Of a stretch of DNA of 64,000 nt, positions 35,958 to 44,383 are shown piece after piece (position 1 is the stretch's first letter; the number at the start of each line of letters is the position of its first letter). Origin of the DNA: Planctomycetota bacterium. Lineage in GTDB: Bacteria > Planctomycetota > Planctomycetia > Pirellulales > PNKZ01. Under the pieces are notes generated by a model. That model did not search any database, was not told the origin of the DNA, and saw nothing but the letters and a program-made list of their open reading frames with translations. The DNA lies in contig JAFEBQ010000027.1 of assembly GCA_018242585.1 (NCBI GenBank), positions 203,932-267,931 on the forward strand, read 5' to 3'. The translations under genes and the position numbers were made by a program.

Positions 35958-36040
35958 GGTGCCATGCTCAAACTTCTTGTTTGAGCATGCGAGGCGCGTA
36001 CCAAGCATGCTTAGGCCTTTGGGGGCTTGAGCATGGCGCC
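35958..36040. repeat. Nested inverted repeat between gnd and zwf
   Basis: Outer arms GGTGCCATGCTCAA (35958-35971) and TTGAGCATGGCGCC (36027-36040) match with one mismatch. Within, ATGCTCAAAC (35964-35973) and GTTTGAGCAT (35979-35988) form a perfect 10-base hairpin with loop TTCTT. A third GCATGC word lies at 36005-36010. There is no T-run. It could terminate gnd, form an RNA switch, or be an interspersed repeat. Confidence 0.55.
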
Positions 36041-36092
36041 CTGTGAGAGATGAAGTCCAAGGTCAGTGCAAGGCGGCAAGAAGGATCGATCG

Positions 36093-37463
36093 ATGGAGCA
36101 CGTGCAAAGCGACGCGCTGGTCTTCTTTGGCGCGACCGGCGACCTGGCCTACAAGAAGATCTTTCCCGCGCTCGCCGCGATGAGCAAACGCGGCCACCTG
36201 AACGTGCCGGTCATCGGCGTGGCCAAGGCGGGCTGGAACCTGGACCAACTCAAGGCTCGCGCGCGCGACAGCCTGGAAAAGCACGGCCTCCTGGAAGAGG
36301 GTTTGTTTAGTCACTTGTGCGAGCTGTTGCGCTATGTCGACGGTGACTATCAAGACCCAGCCACGTTCCAGGCCCTGCGCAAAGAACTGGGGGACGCCAA
36401 GCACCCGGCCCATTACCTGGCGATTCCACCCAAGATGTTTTCGGTGGTGGTCAGCCAACTGGGGCGTTCGGGCTGCGCAACCGGCGCGCGGGTAATCGTC
36501 GAAAAGCCCTTCGGCCGCAGCTTGGAATCGGCTCAGCAACTCAATTCGACGCTCGTCACCAACTTCGACGAGCACTCGATCTTTCGCATCGATCACTACC
36601 TCGGCAAAGGTCCAGTGCAGAATCTACAGTATTTCCGCTTTGCCAACATGTTCCTGGAACCGATCTGGAACCGGAACTTTGTCGAGCACGTGCAGATCAC
36701 GATGGCCGAGGACTTTGGCGTCGAGGGACGAGGCGCGTTCTACGAAGAGGCCGGCGCGATCCGCGACGTGGTGCAAAACCACTTGCTGCAGGTGCTGGCC
36801 AACGTGGCCATGGAAGCGCCGGCCATGGCCGACAGCGAATCGGTTCGCGACGAGAAGACCAAGGTGCTCAAATCGATCAAGCCGCTCGATGCCGAGCACG
36901 TGGTCCGCGGACAGTTTCGCGGCTATCGCCAAGAGCGCGGCGTGGCCCCCGACTCGCACGTCGAGACGTTCGTGGCGTTGCACTTGGAAATTTCCTCGTG
37001 GCGCTGGGAAGGAGTGCCGTTCTACATTCGGGCCGGCAAACATTTGCCCGTCACGTGTACCGAGGTGATGGTGACGTTCCGCCGGCCGCCGGCCATTTGG
37101 ACGGCGCTGCGCCCGGCGGCGACGGCGTTCCGCTTTCGGATCAGCCCCGACGTGGCGATTGGCCTGAGCGCGCTGACCAAGTCGCCGGGGGAAGACATGG
37201 TCGGCGAACGGATCGAACTGATCGCCGCCAGCCGACCGCAAGGCGACGAGATGGACGCCTATGAGCGGCTGCTGACCGACGCCATGCGCGGCGATCCCAA
37301 CCTGTTCGCGCGCGAAGACTACGTCGAGCAAGCCTGGCGGGTCGTCGAACCGGTGCTGGGGAACGTGACGCCGATTTACCAGTACGAGAAAGGAACGTGG
37401 GGCCCAACCGAAGTCGACGAGGTCACGCCCCCCGGCGGCTGGAAAAACCCCGTGGTGGGGTGA
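36093..37463 (+). CDS. zwf: Glucose-6-phosphate 1-dehydrogenase
   Basis: 456 residues. It oxidises glucose-6-phosphate to 6-phosphogluconolactone, the first oxidative pentose phosphate step. The cofactor motif [12 protein letters not shown] is at residues 11-22, EKPFG at 137-141, and the active-site segment [10 protein letters not shown] at 164-173. The last position is normally Glu (RIDHYLGKE); here it is Gly173, a notable substitution. DVVQNHLLQ follows at 225-233, with the likely catalytic His230. AAGGA at 36081-36085 supports the ATG at 36093 over a GTG 27 bases upstream. It lies 204 bases after gnd and 74 before rpiA. Confidence 0.93.
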   Translation: MEHVQSDALVFFGATGDLAYKKIFPALAAMSKRGHLNVPVIGVAKAGWNLDQLKARARDSLEKHGLLEEGLFSHLCELLRYVDGDYQDPATFQALRKELGDAKHPAHYLAIPPKMFSVVVSQLGRSGCATGARVIVEKPFGRSLESAQQLNSTLVTNFDEHSIFRIDHYLGKGPVQNLQYFRFANMFLEPIWNRNFVEHVQITMAEDFGVEGRGAFYEEAGAIRDVVQNHLLQVLANVAMEAPAMADSESVRDEKTKVLKSIKPLDAEHVVRGQFRGYRQERGVAPDSHVETFVALHLEISSWRWEGVPFYIRAGKHLPVTCTEVMVTFRRPPAIWTALRPAATAFRFRISPDVAIGLSALTKSPGEDMVGERIELIAASRPQGDEMDAYERLLTDAMRGDPNLFAREDYVEQAWRVVEPVLGNVTPIYQYEKGTWGPTEVDEVTPPGGWKNPVVG

Positions 37464-37537
37464 GCGAGAATCATCTCTCCTCCCGAGGGAATTGGATGAG
37501 ACCCGAAAGCGATTGAGCCACGAAAGCCGAAATCAAC

Positions 37538-38191
37538 GTGACTTCAGACTCACAAGCTATTGACCAACTTGGCCGCGATGCACTGTCGCTCGTGACGCCG
37601 GGAAGCACGATCGGCCTCGGCAGCGGCCGGGCCGCTGCGGCGTTTATTCGGGCGCTCGGCGAGCGTGTTCAGGCCGGGCTGCAAGTCCGCGGGCTGGCCA
37701 CGTCCCAGGCGTCGGCGACGCTCGCCGCGCAGTATGGGATTCCGCTGGTGACGTTTGACGAGGTCGCCACGCTTGACATCACCTTCGACGGCGCCGATGA
37801 AGTCGATCCGCAAGGGGATCTGATCAAGGGCTACGGCGGAGCGTTGTTGCGCGAAAAGGTCGTGGCCACGAACTCGCGGCAGTTGGTGATCCTGATCGGC
37901 CGGGAAAAGCTGGTTCCCAAGCTCGGCACGCGCAGCAAGCTGCCGGTCGAAGTCGTCCCCTTCGCCGTGCCCACCACTCAGCGGGCACTCAACAAGCTGA
38001 GGGTGACGTTCGAGATTCGCTTCGCCGCAGGCACGCCGCTCGTTACCGATAATGATAATTTGATCCTCGACTGCCACATTGGCCAGCTCAATCAGCCCGA
38101 GGGACTGGCGCAAGCGATTCTGGCCATTCCCGGCGTGGTTGAAACGGGGTTCTTTCTGGGCATGAATCCGCGGGTGCTGGTCGCGAAGTAA
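37538..38191 (+). CDS. rpiA: Ribose-5-phosphate isomerase A
   Basis: 217 residues, normal for RpiA. It interconverts ribose-5-phosphate and ribulose-5-phosphate. Family motifs in order: TIGLGSGRAAAAF (24-36), LDITFDGADEVDP, KGYGGALLREK with the catalytic Asp/Glu/Lys region, and REKLVPKLGTRSKLPVEV. The start is GTG. It sits 74 bases after zwf on the same strand, consistent with co-transcription and with the oxidative pentose phosphate role of the block. Confidence 0.93.
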   Translation: MTSDSQAIDQLGRDALSLVTPGSTIGLGSGRAAAAFIRALGERVQAGLQVRGLATSQASATLAAQYGIPLVTFDEVATLDITFDGADEVDPQGDLIKGYGGALLREKVVATNSRQLVILIGREKLVPKLGTRSKLPVEVVPFAVPTTQRALNKLRVTFEIRFAAGTPLVTDNDNLILDCHIGQLNQPEGLAQAILAIPGVVETGFFLGMNPRVLVAK

Positions 38192-38268
38192 TGGCCGTTT
38201 CGCCGCGGAATTCGGCACGTGGGCGCGAGCCTCTCGATGCGGTATTTTGTAGTGCGCGGCTCGGCGCC

Positions 38269-38385
38269 AACCCTTCTCCCCCCGGGAGAAGGTGGCGGCG
38301 CTAGCTGCCGGGTGAGGGTCAAGCGTCAAGCTCGCGCGGCGCGTTTACCCTCCCCCAGCCCCTCCCTGAAAGGGAGAGGTGTTTG
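38269..38385. repeat. Intergenic hairpin repeat, GGGAGAAGG family, copy 2
   Basis: Left half CCCTTCTCCCCCCGGGAGAA then GGTGGCGGCG and GGTGAGGGTC. The right half starts TTTACCCTCCCCCAGCCCCT and ends GAAAGGGAGAGGTG. The right half belongs to a sister motif (CCTCCCTGAAAGGGAGAGG), so the element is a hybrid. It lies between rpiA and the phosphoglucomutase. Confidence 0.7.
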
Positions 38386-38454
38386 TCGTTCGCACTTCGC
38401 GCCGCTCCGACAGTTCGAAGCACCTACTGATTCCTCATCACAAGGACCGCACCT

Positions 38455-40101
38455 GTGGCACGATCTCCGCTGGCCGGCAAACCTGCGCCCAAGGAACTGT
38501 TGATCGACGTCGCCAAGCTTGAACGCGAATACCACGAGCGACGCCCCGACCTGGCCGACGCCACGCAACTGGTATCGTTCGGCACCAGCGGCCATCGCGG
38601 CACGCCCGGCAATGGCACGTTCACCGAGGCGCACATCCTGGCGATCACGCAGGCCATCTGCGAGTACCGCCAAAGCCAAGGGATCAATGGCCCGCTCTAC
38701 ATGGGCAAGGACACCCACGCCCTGTCGGCCGCCGCGCACCGGACCGCGCTCGAAGTGTTGGCCGCCAACGGCGTCGAAACCGCGATCGACAAAGACGACC
38801 AGGTCACCCCCACGCCGGTCGTGTCGCGGTTGATCCTCACCCACAATCGCGGCCGCAAGACCGAGTTGGCCGACGGCATTATCATCACGCCGTCGCACAA
38901 CCCGCCCGAAGACGGCGGCTTTAAGTACAACCCGACCAATGGCGGCCCGGCCGAGTCGGAAGTGACCAATTGGATTCAAAACCGGGCCAACGACATCCTC
39001 CGCGGCGACAATAAAGCCGTGAAGCGCGTGCCACTGGCGGCGGCGCTCAAGGCCTCGACCACGCACGGCCAGGACTTTGTCACGCCGTACGTGTCGGACC
39101 TGAAGCTCGTGATCGACATGGAGCGGATTCGCGCCGCCAAGCTCAAGCTGGGCGTCGATCCGTTGGGCGGAGCGGCGTGGCGCTACTGGGAACCGATCAA
39201 CGCCATGTACGGGCTCGACATCCAGGTGCTGAACACCAAGGTCGACCCGACGTTCTCGTTCATGAGCGTCGACCACGACGGCAAGATTCGCATGGACTGT
39301 TCCAGCCCGTGGGCCATGGCCGGCTTGCTGGGACTGAAAGACAAGTTTGATGTCGCGTTCGCCAACGATCCCGACGCCGATCGGCACGGCATCGTCACAC
39401 CGTCGGCCGGGCTGATGAACCCGAACCATTACCTGGCCGTGGCGATTCAATACTTGTTGCAGCACCGGCCCCACTGGCCCGCGAGCGCGGTCGTTGGCAA
39501 GACGCTGGTTAGCAGCACGATGATCGACCGGGTCGTGGCCCGCTTGGGGCGCAAGCTGTGCGAAGTGCCGGTCGGGTTCAAATGGTTCGCGCCGGGCTTG
39601 TTCGACGGCAGTTGCTGCTTTGGCGGCGAGGAAAGCGCCGGCGCAAGCTTCGTCTGCCGCGATGGTTCGGTCTGGACCACTGACAAGGACGGGCCAATCA
39701 TGTGCCTGTTGGCGGCCGAAATCACCGCCGCGACCGGCAAGGATCCAGGCGTCCACTTCCAAGAGCTGACTAAAGAGTTCGGCATGCCGTTCTATACGCG
39801 GATCGACGCGCCGGCCACACCGGCGCAGAAGAGCGCGCTGCAGAAGCTCTCACCCGAGCGCGTTCGTGATACGCAACTGGCCGGCGAGCCGATCACCGCC
39901 AAGTTGACCAAAGCGCCGGGGAACAATGCGTCGATCGGCGGGCTAAAAGTCACCTCGACCAACGGCTGGTTCGCGGCCCGACCGTCGGGTACCGAGAACA
40001 TCTACAAGATTTACGCCGAAAGCTTCAAAGATCAGCCCCACCTGGACGCGATCGTAAAAGAAGCGCAACAGATCGTGACCGCGGCCCTGACCGCGGGTTA
40101 A
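38455..40101 (+). CDS. pgm: Phosphoglucomutase, alpha-D-glucose-phosphate specific
   Basis: 548 residues, matching the bacterial alpha-phosphoglucomutase length. It interconverts glucose-1-phosphate and glucose-6-phosphate, supplying zwf and nucleotide-sugar synthesis. The phosphoserine loop is [11 protein letters not shown] with Ser147. [11 protein letters not shown] is at 41-51. The Mg2+ loop is NDPDADRHG, and the phosphate-binding loop near the C-terminus is [15 protein letters not shown] at 38455 is supported by AAGGA at 38442-38446. It is the last of the gnd-zwf-rpiA-pgm block, separated from rpiA by a 117-base repeat that may weaken read-through. Confidence 0.93.
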   Translation: MARSPLAGKPAPKELLIDVAKLEREYHERRPDLADATQLVSFGTSGHRGTPGNGTFTEAHILAITQAICEYRQSQGINGPLYMGKDTHALSAAAHRTALEVLAANGVETAIDKDDQVTPTPVVSRLILTHNRGRKTELADGIIITPSHNPPEDGGFKYNPTNGGPAESEVTNWIQNRANDILRGDNKAVKRVPLAAALKASTTHGQDFVTPYVSDLKLVIDMERIRAAKLKLGVDPLGGAAWRYWEPINAMYGLDIQVLNTKVDPTFSFMSVDHDGKIRMDCSSPWAMAGLLGLKDKFDVAFANDPDADRHGIVTPSAGLMNPNHYLAVAIQYLLQHRPHWPASAVVGKTLVSSTMIDRVVARLGRKLCEVPVGFKWFAPGLFDGSCCFGGEESAGASFVCRDGSVWTTDKDGPIMCLLAAEITAATGKDPGVHFQELTKEFGMPFYTRIDAPATPAQKSALQKLSPERVRDTQLAGEPITAKLTKAPGNNASIGGLKVTSTNGWFAARPSGTENIYKIYAESFKDQPHLDAIVKEAQQIVTAALTAG

Positions 40102-40161
40102 ATCGCGCGAACCCGACACGCCGATTGCGCTCTTATGCGATGTCCCTGTTTCGCACTACTG

Positions 40162-40184
40162 GCCCCCGGTCACTGACCGGGGGC
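40162..40184. terminator. Perfect inverted repeat after pgm
   Basis: GCCCCCGGTCA (40162-40172) and TGACCGGGGGC (40174-40184) are 11-base arms around a single C; a hairpin would use a slightly larger loop. There is no T-run. By position it could end the pentose phosphate operon, or be another interspersed repeat. Confidence 0.4.
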
Positions 40185-40226
40185 TAAAGGCCCTTTGGCA
40201 AACGCTCGCTCCCCCGACAATCATCC

Positions 40227-41159
40227 ATGTCACGCAGCACGTCCTCCGCCGGGTTGATCTTTGCTTTGGCGGCGTACGGCCTGTGGGGGTTGATCCCGCT
40301 GTACTTCAAAGCCCTGGCGGGCATCGCGCCGTTCGAGGTGCTGGCCTACCGCGTCGTCTGGTCGTTCGCCGTGCTGGCGGTGGTGATGACGGCGTTGGGG
40401 CAGTGGCGCGAAATCAAACCGTTGGCGACCAATCGGCGGACACTGGTGCTGTTGCTGCTGAGCACGTTGTTCATCGGCGTGAATTGGCTGACGTTCATCT
40501 ATGCCGTCGATCGAGGCCAGGTGCTGCAATCGAGCCTGGGCTACTTTGCCACGCCATTGGCCAACGTGTTACTGGGCGTGGTGTTTCTTGGGGAACGGCT
40601 GCGTGGGGTGCAATGGGCTTGCTTCACGCTGGCGGCCGCGGCTCTGGTCGCGCCCATTTGGCTCGTCGGCGCGGTCCCTTGGATCGCCATTACTTTGGCT
40701 GTGTCGTTCTCGCTCTATGGGCTGATGAAGAAGCTTGCGCCGGTCGGCGGGCTGCCGGGACTCACCGTCGAAACTCTGGCGCTGACGCCGGCGGGGCTGG
40801 CCTACCTGGCGTGGCTGCCCGCCGAAAGCACCACGGCCAACGGGACGGGCGAGCACGCGCTGTTGGCGCTGAGCGGTGTGGTCACGTCGGTGCCGCTGTT
40901 GTTCTTTGCGGGCGCGGCCAAGCGGTTGGAGATGAAGACGCTGAGCGTGGTGCAATACCTGGCGCCGAGCGTGCAAATGCTGCTGGCCGTGTTTGCCTTT
41001 GGCGAGCCGGTCTCGCTGGCGCGAATCACCAGCTTTCTGATGATCTGGGCGGCCATCGCCGTCTATCTGCTCGATTCCTACCTGGTGCGACGCCGGCGGC
41101 CCGAGTGGTTGCCCGCGACCGAGTCCGAAGTTACGCTGCCGGTGGAAGAGACCGTGTAG
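40227..41159 (+). CDS. rarD: RarD family EamA transporter
   Basis: 310 residues with ten predicted helices in two EamA halves. The start GLIFALAAYGLWGLIPLYFK and the following VLAYRVVWSFAVL are characteristic of RarD. Later helices include SLGYFATPLANVLLGVVFLGE (in pieces: SLGYFATPLANVLLG) and VQYLAPSVQMLLAVFAFGEP. The name comes from chloramphenicol-sensitivity phenotypes in other bacteria; the true substrate is unknown. It stands alone between the pgm hairpin and a palindromic element. Confidence 0.9.
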   Translation: MSRSTSSAGLIFALAAYGLWGLIPLYFKALAGIAPFEVLAYRVVWSFAVLAVVMTALGQWREIKPLATNRRTLVLLLLSTLFIGVNWLTFIYAVDRGQVLQSSLGYFATPLANVLLGVVFLGERLRGVQWACFTLAAAALVAPIWLVGAVPWIAITLAVSFSLYGLMKKLAPVGGLPGLTVETLALTPAGLAYLAWLPAESTTANGTGEHALLALSGVVTSVPLLFFAGAAKRLEMKTLSVVQYLAPSVQMLLAVFAFGEPVSLARITSFLMIWAAIAVYLLDSYLVRRRRPEWLPATESEVTLPVEETV

Positions 41160-41172
41160 TGCAGGGGATTCG

Positions 41173-41296
41173 GTAGGTCAGGCCTTGGCCTGACATCGTT
41201 GTGCGCTCTACTGTCACTTCTCGCTTGCTCTATCGCGCGGTTAGAAGTGCGCTGACAGTGGACGGCACAATCTTGTCAGGCCAAGGCCTGACCTAC
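41173..41296. repeat. 124-base MITE-like palindromic element
   Basis: The outer 22 bases (41173-41194, GTAGGTCAGGCCTTGGCC plus TGAC) and the last 22 (41275-41296) are perfect inverted complements. Each also contains an internal palindrome GTCAGGCC-TT/AA-GGCCTGAC. Inside, GTGCGCTCTACTGTCACTTC and AGAAGTGCGCTGACAGTGG are imperfect inverted copies. There is no coding capacity. Confidence 0.7.
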
Positions 41297-41319
41297 GGCA
41301 AAACCAAGAGCGGATTCCA

Positions 41320-44046
41320 ATGCCTGTTCAACATCGCTTCCATTTTTTCTTGCTTCAGTGCTCGGTACTGGTTCTTAACTTGCTGTCCGGTGCGGTCCAG
41401 GCCGATGAGCCGTTTCCGGCGCACCGCGTCGCGGGCAACACCTATTACGTCGGATCGAAGGAGCTGGCCAGCTACTTGATCACGACCGACGCTGGCCACA
41501 TTCTGATCAACAGCAGCTTTGAAGAAACGGTTCCGCTGATTCGGATTGCCATCGAGTCGCTGGGCTTCAAGATCGGCGACGTGAAGATCCTGCTGGCCAG
41601 TCACGCTCACAGCGACCATGTGGCCGGTCACGCCCTGATGAAGCAGATGACCGGGGCCCAGGTGTTCGTCATGCAAGGGGACGATTCTGTGATCGCCCGC
41701 GGCGGCGAGGGGCAGTACCTGTACACCGACAGCCACTGGCCCGCGTGCCCTGTCGACCGAGTGCTGAAAGACGGCGAGGAAGTGACGCTCGGCGGCGCCA
41801 AGCTAACGGCTCGGCGGACGCCCGGCCACACGCGCGGATGCACGACGTGGACTTGGCGCGAGCAGGACGGTGATAAAGCCCTGGACGTGGTCGTCATCGG
41901 CAGCCCGAACGTCAACCCGGGCTATCAACTGGTCAACAATCGCGACTACCCGGAGATCGCCACCGACTTCGCCAAGACTTTCGCAACACTCAAGTCGCTG
42001 CCTTGCGATTTGTTCCTGGGCGCGCATGGCAACTACTACGGCATGCTCGACAAGTACGAGGCGCAGAAGGCCCAGCCGAAGTCGAACCCCTTTATCGACC
42101 CCGCCGGCTACAAGCGTTACGTCGAACAGAAAGAACAGGCTTACTTGAAGACACTGGCCGAGCAGCAATCGGGCAACGATCCCGTAAAGCCCGCCGCCGA
42201 CAATAAACCCGCCCCCGCGGCCAATGCCGACGCCGAGGCGGCGCGCAAAGCTGCCGAAGAAGCCGAACTGGCTCGCAAGTTCGCCGAATGGAAAGCCAAG
42301 CAGACGCCCGAGCGCCAGAAATGGGAAACGGTGCTGGAGAAGAACCTGGGCGGCTTCTATTTGCCCTTGTATCAGCGCGACGCGATCGCCGGGCGCACGT
42401 CGGCCTGGGACTATGTCGAGGACGATCCTATGTTGCCGCGAGTGCTGTTGATCGGCGATTCGATTTCGCGCGGTTACACGTTGCCGGCGCGTAAGGCATT
42501 GGCTGGCGTGGCCAACGTGCATCGCGCCCCCGAGAATTGTGGGCCAACGGCCAATGGCTTAAAGAAGCTCAACATTTGGCTCGGTGACGCCCGTTGGGAC
42601 GTGGTCCATTTCAACTTCGGCATCCACGACCGGAATACCAAGCTCGCGGACTATGAAGCGCGATTAACTGAGCTGGTCGAAAAGTTGAAGCAGAGCGGAG
42701 CGAAGTTGATCTGGGCTAGCACGACCCCTTGCCCAGCCCAGACCAAGGACGGCCCCGACTTGCCCCAGAAGATCGTTGAGCGCAATCAGGTCGCGGCCCG
42801 GGTGATGAAAGCGCAAGGCGTGGCGATCGATGATTTGTACACGTTCATGCTCCCCCACGCCGAAAAGACCGGCAAGCCCGATGACGTCCACTTCAACGGC
42901 GAAGGCTACGATTTGCTCGGCGGCGCGGTCGCGGACAGCATCAAGAGTGCATTATCCAACACCAAGACAACCGCCTGGAAGAAGCACACCGTCCACCAAG
43001 GCATCCACACCAACACCGCGGTGGCGGGTGACTTCTCGGGGGACGGCCTGCCCGACGTGATCAGTCACAGCGGCGGCAAGGCACGCTTGTTCGTCGCTCC
43101 CGATTGGCGCGAGATTATCCTGGACGAGACGCCCGGCCACAACGCCATCCACAGCGAGACCTTCGATGTCGATGGTGACGGCGACCTCGATTACATCGGC
43201 GCCCAGCACATGCCCGGGCTGGTCTTCTGGCTCGAACAGCCCGAGCGCCCGCTCGAATCGCGCTGGCCGCTGCGCGTGGTCGACGACCAGATCATTGGCA
43301 TCCACGGACTGTTGAAAGGGGACGTCGATGGAGACGGGAAGATCGATCTGATCGCCAACAGCGCGCAACCCAAGGAGCCGTTCCCCTCGTCGGCCGTGTG
43401 GCTGGCCGTGCCGCGCGACGTGCGCGGGGCCGAGCGCTGGACGCGGCACGTGTTCGCCAACCGCGATGCACCCGGGTTGAGCCATTACTTTGGCTTGGGG
43501 GATGTCAACGGCGACGGGCGTGCCGACATCGCGCTGGCCGCCAAGGGGGGCGACAAGGCCGAGGCCGTGCCCGAGGCGCAGTTCGCCTGGTGGGAAGCGC
43601 CGCCCGATCGCAGCCAGCCCTGGACAAAGCACCTGCTGGCCGATCGCCAGGCCGGCGCAACGAACATTCAGCAAGCCGACGTCAACAGCGACGGACGTGT
43701 CGACTTCATTGCCACGCGCGGCCACGGCCGAGGAGTGATCTGGTTCGAGGCTCCCGATTGGCAGATCCACGACATCCACGACACGCTCAAAGAGCCCCAC
43801 TCGCTCGCGGTGGCCGACTTGGACGGAGACGGCGATATTGATTGCGCGACGTGCGCGTACGGCGACCGGGTTTGCGCCTGGTTCGAGAACGACGGCCGCG
43901 GCGGCTTCACGACCCACGTTCTAGACACCGCCCAGGCGGCGTACGACCTCAGAGCCGTCGACATGGACCGGGACGGGGATCTGGACTTGCTGGTAGCGGG
44001 CCAGCAAAGCAAAAACGTCGTCTGGTACGAGAATCCGCGGCGTTAA
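41320..44046 (+). CDS. Exported triple fusion: subclass B3-like metallo-beta-lactamase fold, SGNH hydrolase and FG-GAP/VCBS repeats
   Basis: 908 residues. A signal peptide covers about 1-28. Residues 32-250 are a metallo-beta-lactamase fold with the full B3-like ligand set: H95-A-H97-S-D99-H100, H170 in PGHTRGCTTW and H236 in GAHGNYYGM. A charged, Ala/Glu/Lys-rich helical linker spans 262-340. Residues 372-545 form an SGNH/GDSL-type hydrolase with block I LIGDSISRG (Ser381), a GIHD block and D522-V-H524 in block V. Residues 560-908 hold at least six DxDGDG-like calcium repeats (FG-GAP/VCBS), probably a beta-propeller for surface binding. Two hydrolases on one secreted chain suggest two cuts in one polymer or glycoconjugate; the substrate is unknown and beta-lactam hydrolysis is only a possibility. 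Confidence 0.85.
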   Translation: MPVQHRFHFFLLQCSVLVLNLLSGAVQADEPFPAHRVAGNTYYVGSKELASYLITTDAGHILINSSFEETVPLIRIAIESLGFKIGDVKILLASHAHSDHVAGHALMKQMTGAQVFVMQGDDSVIARGGEGQYLYTDSHWPACPVDRVLKDGEEVTLGGAKLTARRTPGHTRGCTTWTWREQDGDKALDVVVIGSPNVNPGYQLVNNRDYPEIATDFAKTFATLKSLPCDLFLGAHGNYYGMLDKYEAQKAQPKSNPFIDPAGYKRYVEQKEQAYLKTLAEQQSGNDPVKPAADNKPAPAANADAEAARKAAEEAELARKFAEWKAKQTPERQKWETVLEKNLGGFYLPLYQRDAIAGRTSAWDYVEDDPMLPRVLLIGDSISRGYTLPARKALAGVANVHRAPENCGPTANGLKKLNIWLGDARWDVVHFNFGIHDRNTKLADYEARLTELVEKLKQSGAKLIWASTTPCPAQTKDGPDLPQKIVERNQVAARVMKAQGVAIDDLYTFMLPHAEKTGKPDDVHFNGEGYDLLGGAVADSIKSALSNTKTTAWKKHTVHQGIHTNTAVAGDFSGDGLPDVISHSGGKARLFVAPDWREIILDETPGHNAIHSETFDVDGDGDLDYIGAQHMPGLVFWLEQPERPLESRWPLRVVDDQIIGIHGLLKGDVDGDGKIDLIANSAQPKEPFPSSAVWLAVPRDVRGAERWTRHVFANRDAPGLSHYFGLGDVNGDGRADIALAAKGGDKAEAVPEAQFAWWEAPPDRSQPWTKHLLADRQAGATNIQQADVNSDGRVDFIATRGHGRGVIWFEAPDWQIHDIHDTLKEPHSLAVADLDGDGDIDCATCAYGDRVCAWFENDGRGGFTTHVLDTAQAAYDLRAVDMDRDGDLDLLVAGQQSKNVVWYENPRR

Positions 44047-44198
44047 GAAGCTGTAACGCTCGGGCTGCGGCCATTGTTATGTCACTCGCCAGCGGCCAAA
44101 AACCTCTAGGGGAATTGCCGCGATTCAGGCTATGATAAGTCCTGGCTGATGGGTCGTCTTGAGATGATTGAACCATTTCAAGATGCGCCGCGCCGATC

Positions 44199-44315
44199 AC
44201 CCTTCTCCCGCCGGGAGAAGGTGGCGGCGCAAGCCGCCGGATGAGGGTCACGTGTCAGGCTCGCGCGGCGCGTTTACCCTCCCCCAGCCCCTCCCTGAAA
44301 GGGAGGGGTGTTTGC
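44199..44315. repeat. Intergenic hairpin repeat, GGGAGAAGG family, copy 3
   Basis: Begins CACCCTTCTCCCGCCGGGAG and ends TGAAAGGGAGGGGTGTTTGC. It is nearly identical in order to copy 2 at 38269-38385, including the shared middle GCTCGCGCGGCGCGTTTACC. It precedes the methionine sulfoxide reductase fusion. Confidence 0.7.
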
Positions 44316-44321
44316 CGCGCC

Positions 44322-44327
44322 TATAAT
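44322..44327 (+). promoter_or_regulatory. Candidate -10 box before msrB-msrA
   Basis: A perfect TATAAT lies 57 bases before the start codon, directly after the repeat. No good -35 is visible at 17 bases, so it is a candidate only. Confidence 0.35.
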
Positions 44328-44383
44328 AGACGTGTGCCCACCGAACAACGTCCTCCCTCTTACGCTTCGGAGTTGTCGCCACT

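Noticed and set aside
38326-39762. Long open frame of 478 codons antisense to pgm
   Set aside because: It mirrors the codon structure of the phosphoglucomutase on the other strand, has no family motifs and no ribosome binding site.
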